From: REEB48 sp964355085
GTDB taxonomy: Bacteria > Patescibacteriota > Minisyncoccia > UBA6257 > 02-FULL-45-10c
NCBI GenBank assembly: GCA_964355085.1
Contig: CAYHBW010000018.1
Span: forward strand, 1 to 17,554
DNA length: 17,554 nt
Reading direction: 5' to 3'
Shown piece by piece: positions 17,544 to 17,554 of this stretch. Below the pieces are notes generated by a model that had not been told where the DNA came from, searched no databases, and was given only the letters and a program-made list of their open reading frames with translations. The position numbers and the translations under genes were made by a program. How positions within the stretch are numbered: position 1 is the stretch's first letter; each line of letters opens with the position of its first letter.

Positions 17544-17554
17544 ATATTCTTTCG

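Overview
The window most likely comes from a streamlined, uncultivated bacterium of the Candidate Phyla Radiation (Patescibacteria, Parcubacteria-like). The basis is protein style: several small proteins resemble CPR-restricted hypothetical families I recall, there is a DUF5667-like exported protein, and there are modular surface proteins built from thrombospondin-like 'C..W..C' units, bacterial InlB-type repeats and Kre9/KNH-like Ig domains. TGA is used as a normal stop (genes ending at 546, 2129 and 14237), so this is not a UGA-recoding lineage. No rRNA, tRNA, CRISPR array, transposase or integrase was seen.

Layout. 1-55 is a heptanucleotide tandem repeat next to a leaderless conserved gene (82-465, +). 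546-1372 (-) is a translationally coupled pair: a zinc-ribbon-like membrane protein preceded by an NlpC/P60-like cysteine hydrolase. 1446-1739 (-) is a conserved Cys-rich small protein. 1812-7543 (-) is a three-gene cell-surface operon: a secreted glycine-zipper protein, then a 1266-residue subtilisin-like (S8) protease with a long Cys-rich tail, then a DUF3307-like membrane protein. Its upstream region (7542-7690) is bounded by inverted repeats. 7829-9001 (+) is an AAA ATPase. 9032-12701 (-) carries mostly single-gene units: a coiled-coil membrane protein, a lipoprotein, a zinc-finger protein, a 45-codon reading frame with an apparent ATT start, a DUF5667/He_PIG-like exported protein and a NUDIX hydrolase. 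12856-13798 (+) holds a four-helix membrane protein and a RelE/ParE-like protein. 13932-14998 (-) holds a 60-residue cold-shock-like protein and a TraB/Tiki-superfamily-like protein. From about 15540 the DNA is visibly AT-richer and carries a possible barnase/RelE-like nuclease family member, a membrane protein with an embedded cold-shock-like domain, and a short basic protein.

How it works together. Almost every gene is its own transcription unit. Intrinsic terminators sit directly on the stop codon, several with the stop codon inside the hairpin, and the next promoter often starts within the terminator tail. Three genes have a -10 box ending exactly 6 nt before ATG, which predicts leaderless mRNAs. 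Functionally the left half is dominated by envelope and secreted proteins, and the right half by small regulatory or toxin-like proteins. All functions are inferred by reading; no database search was run.
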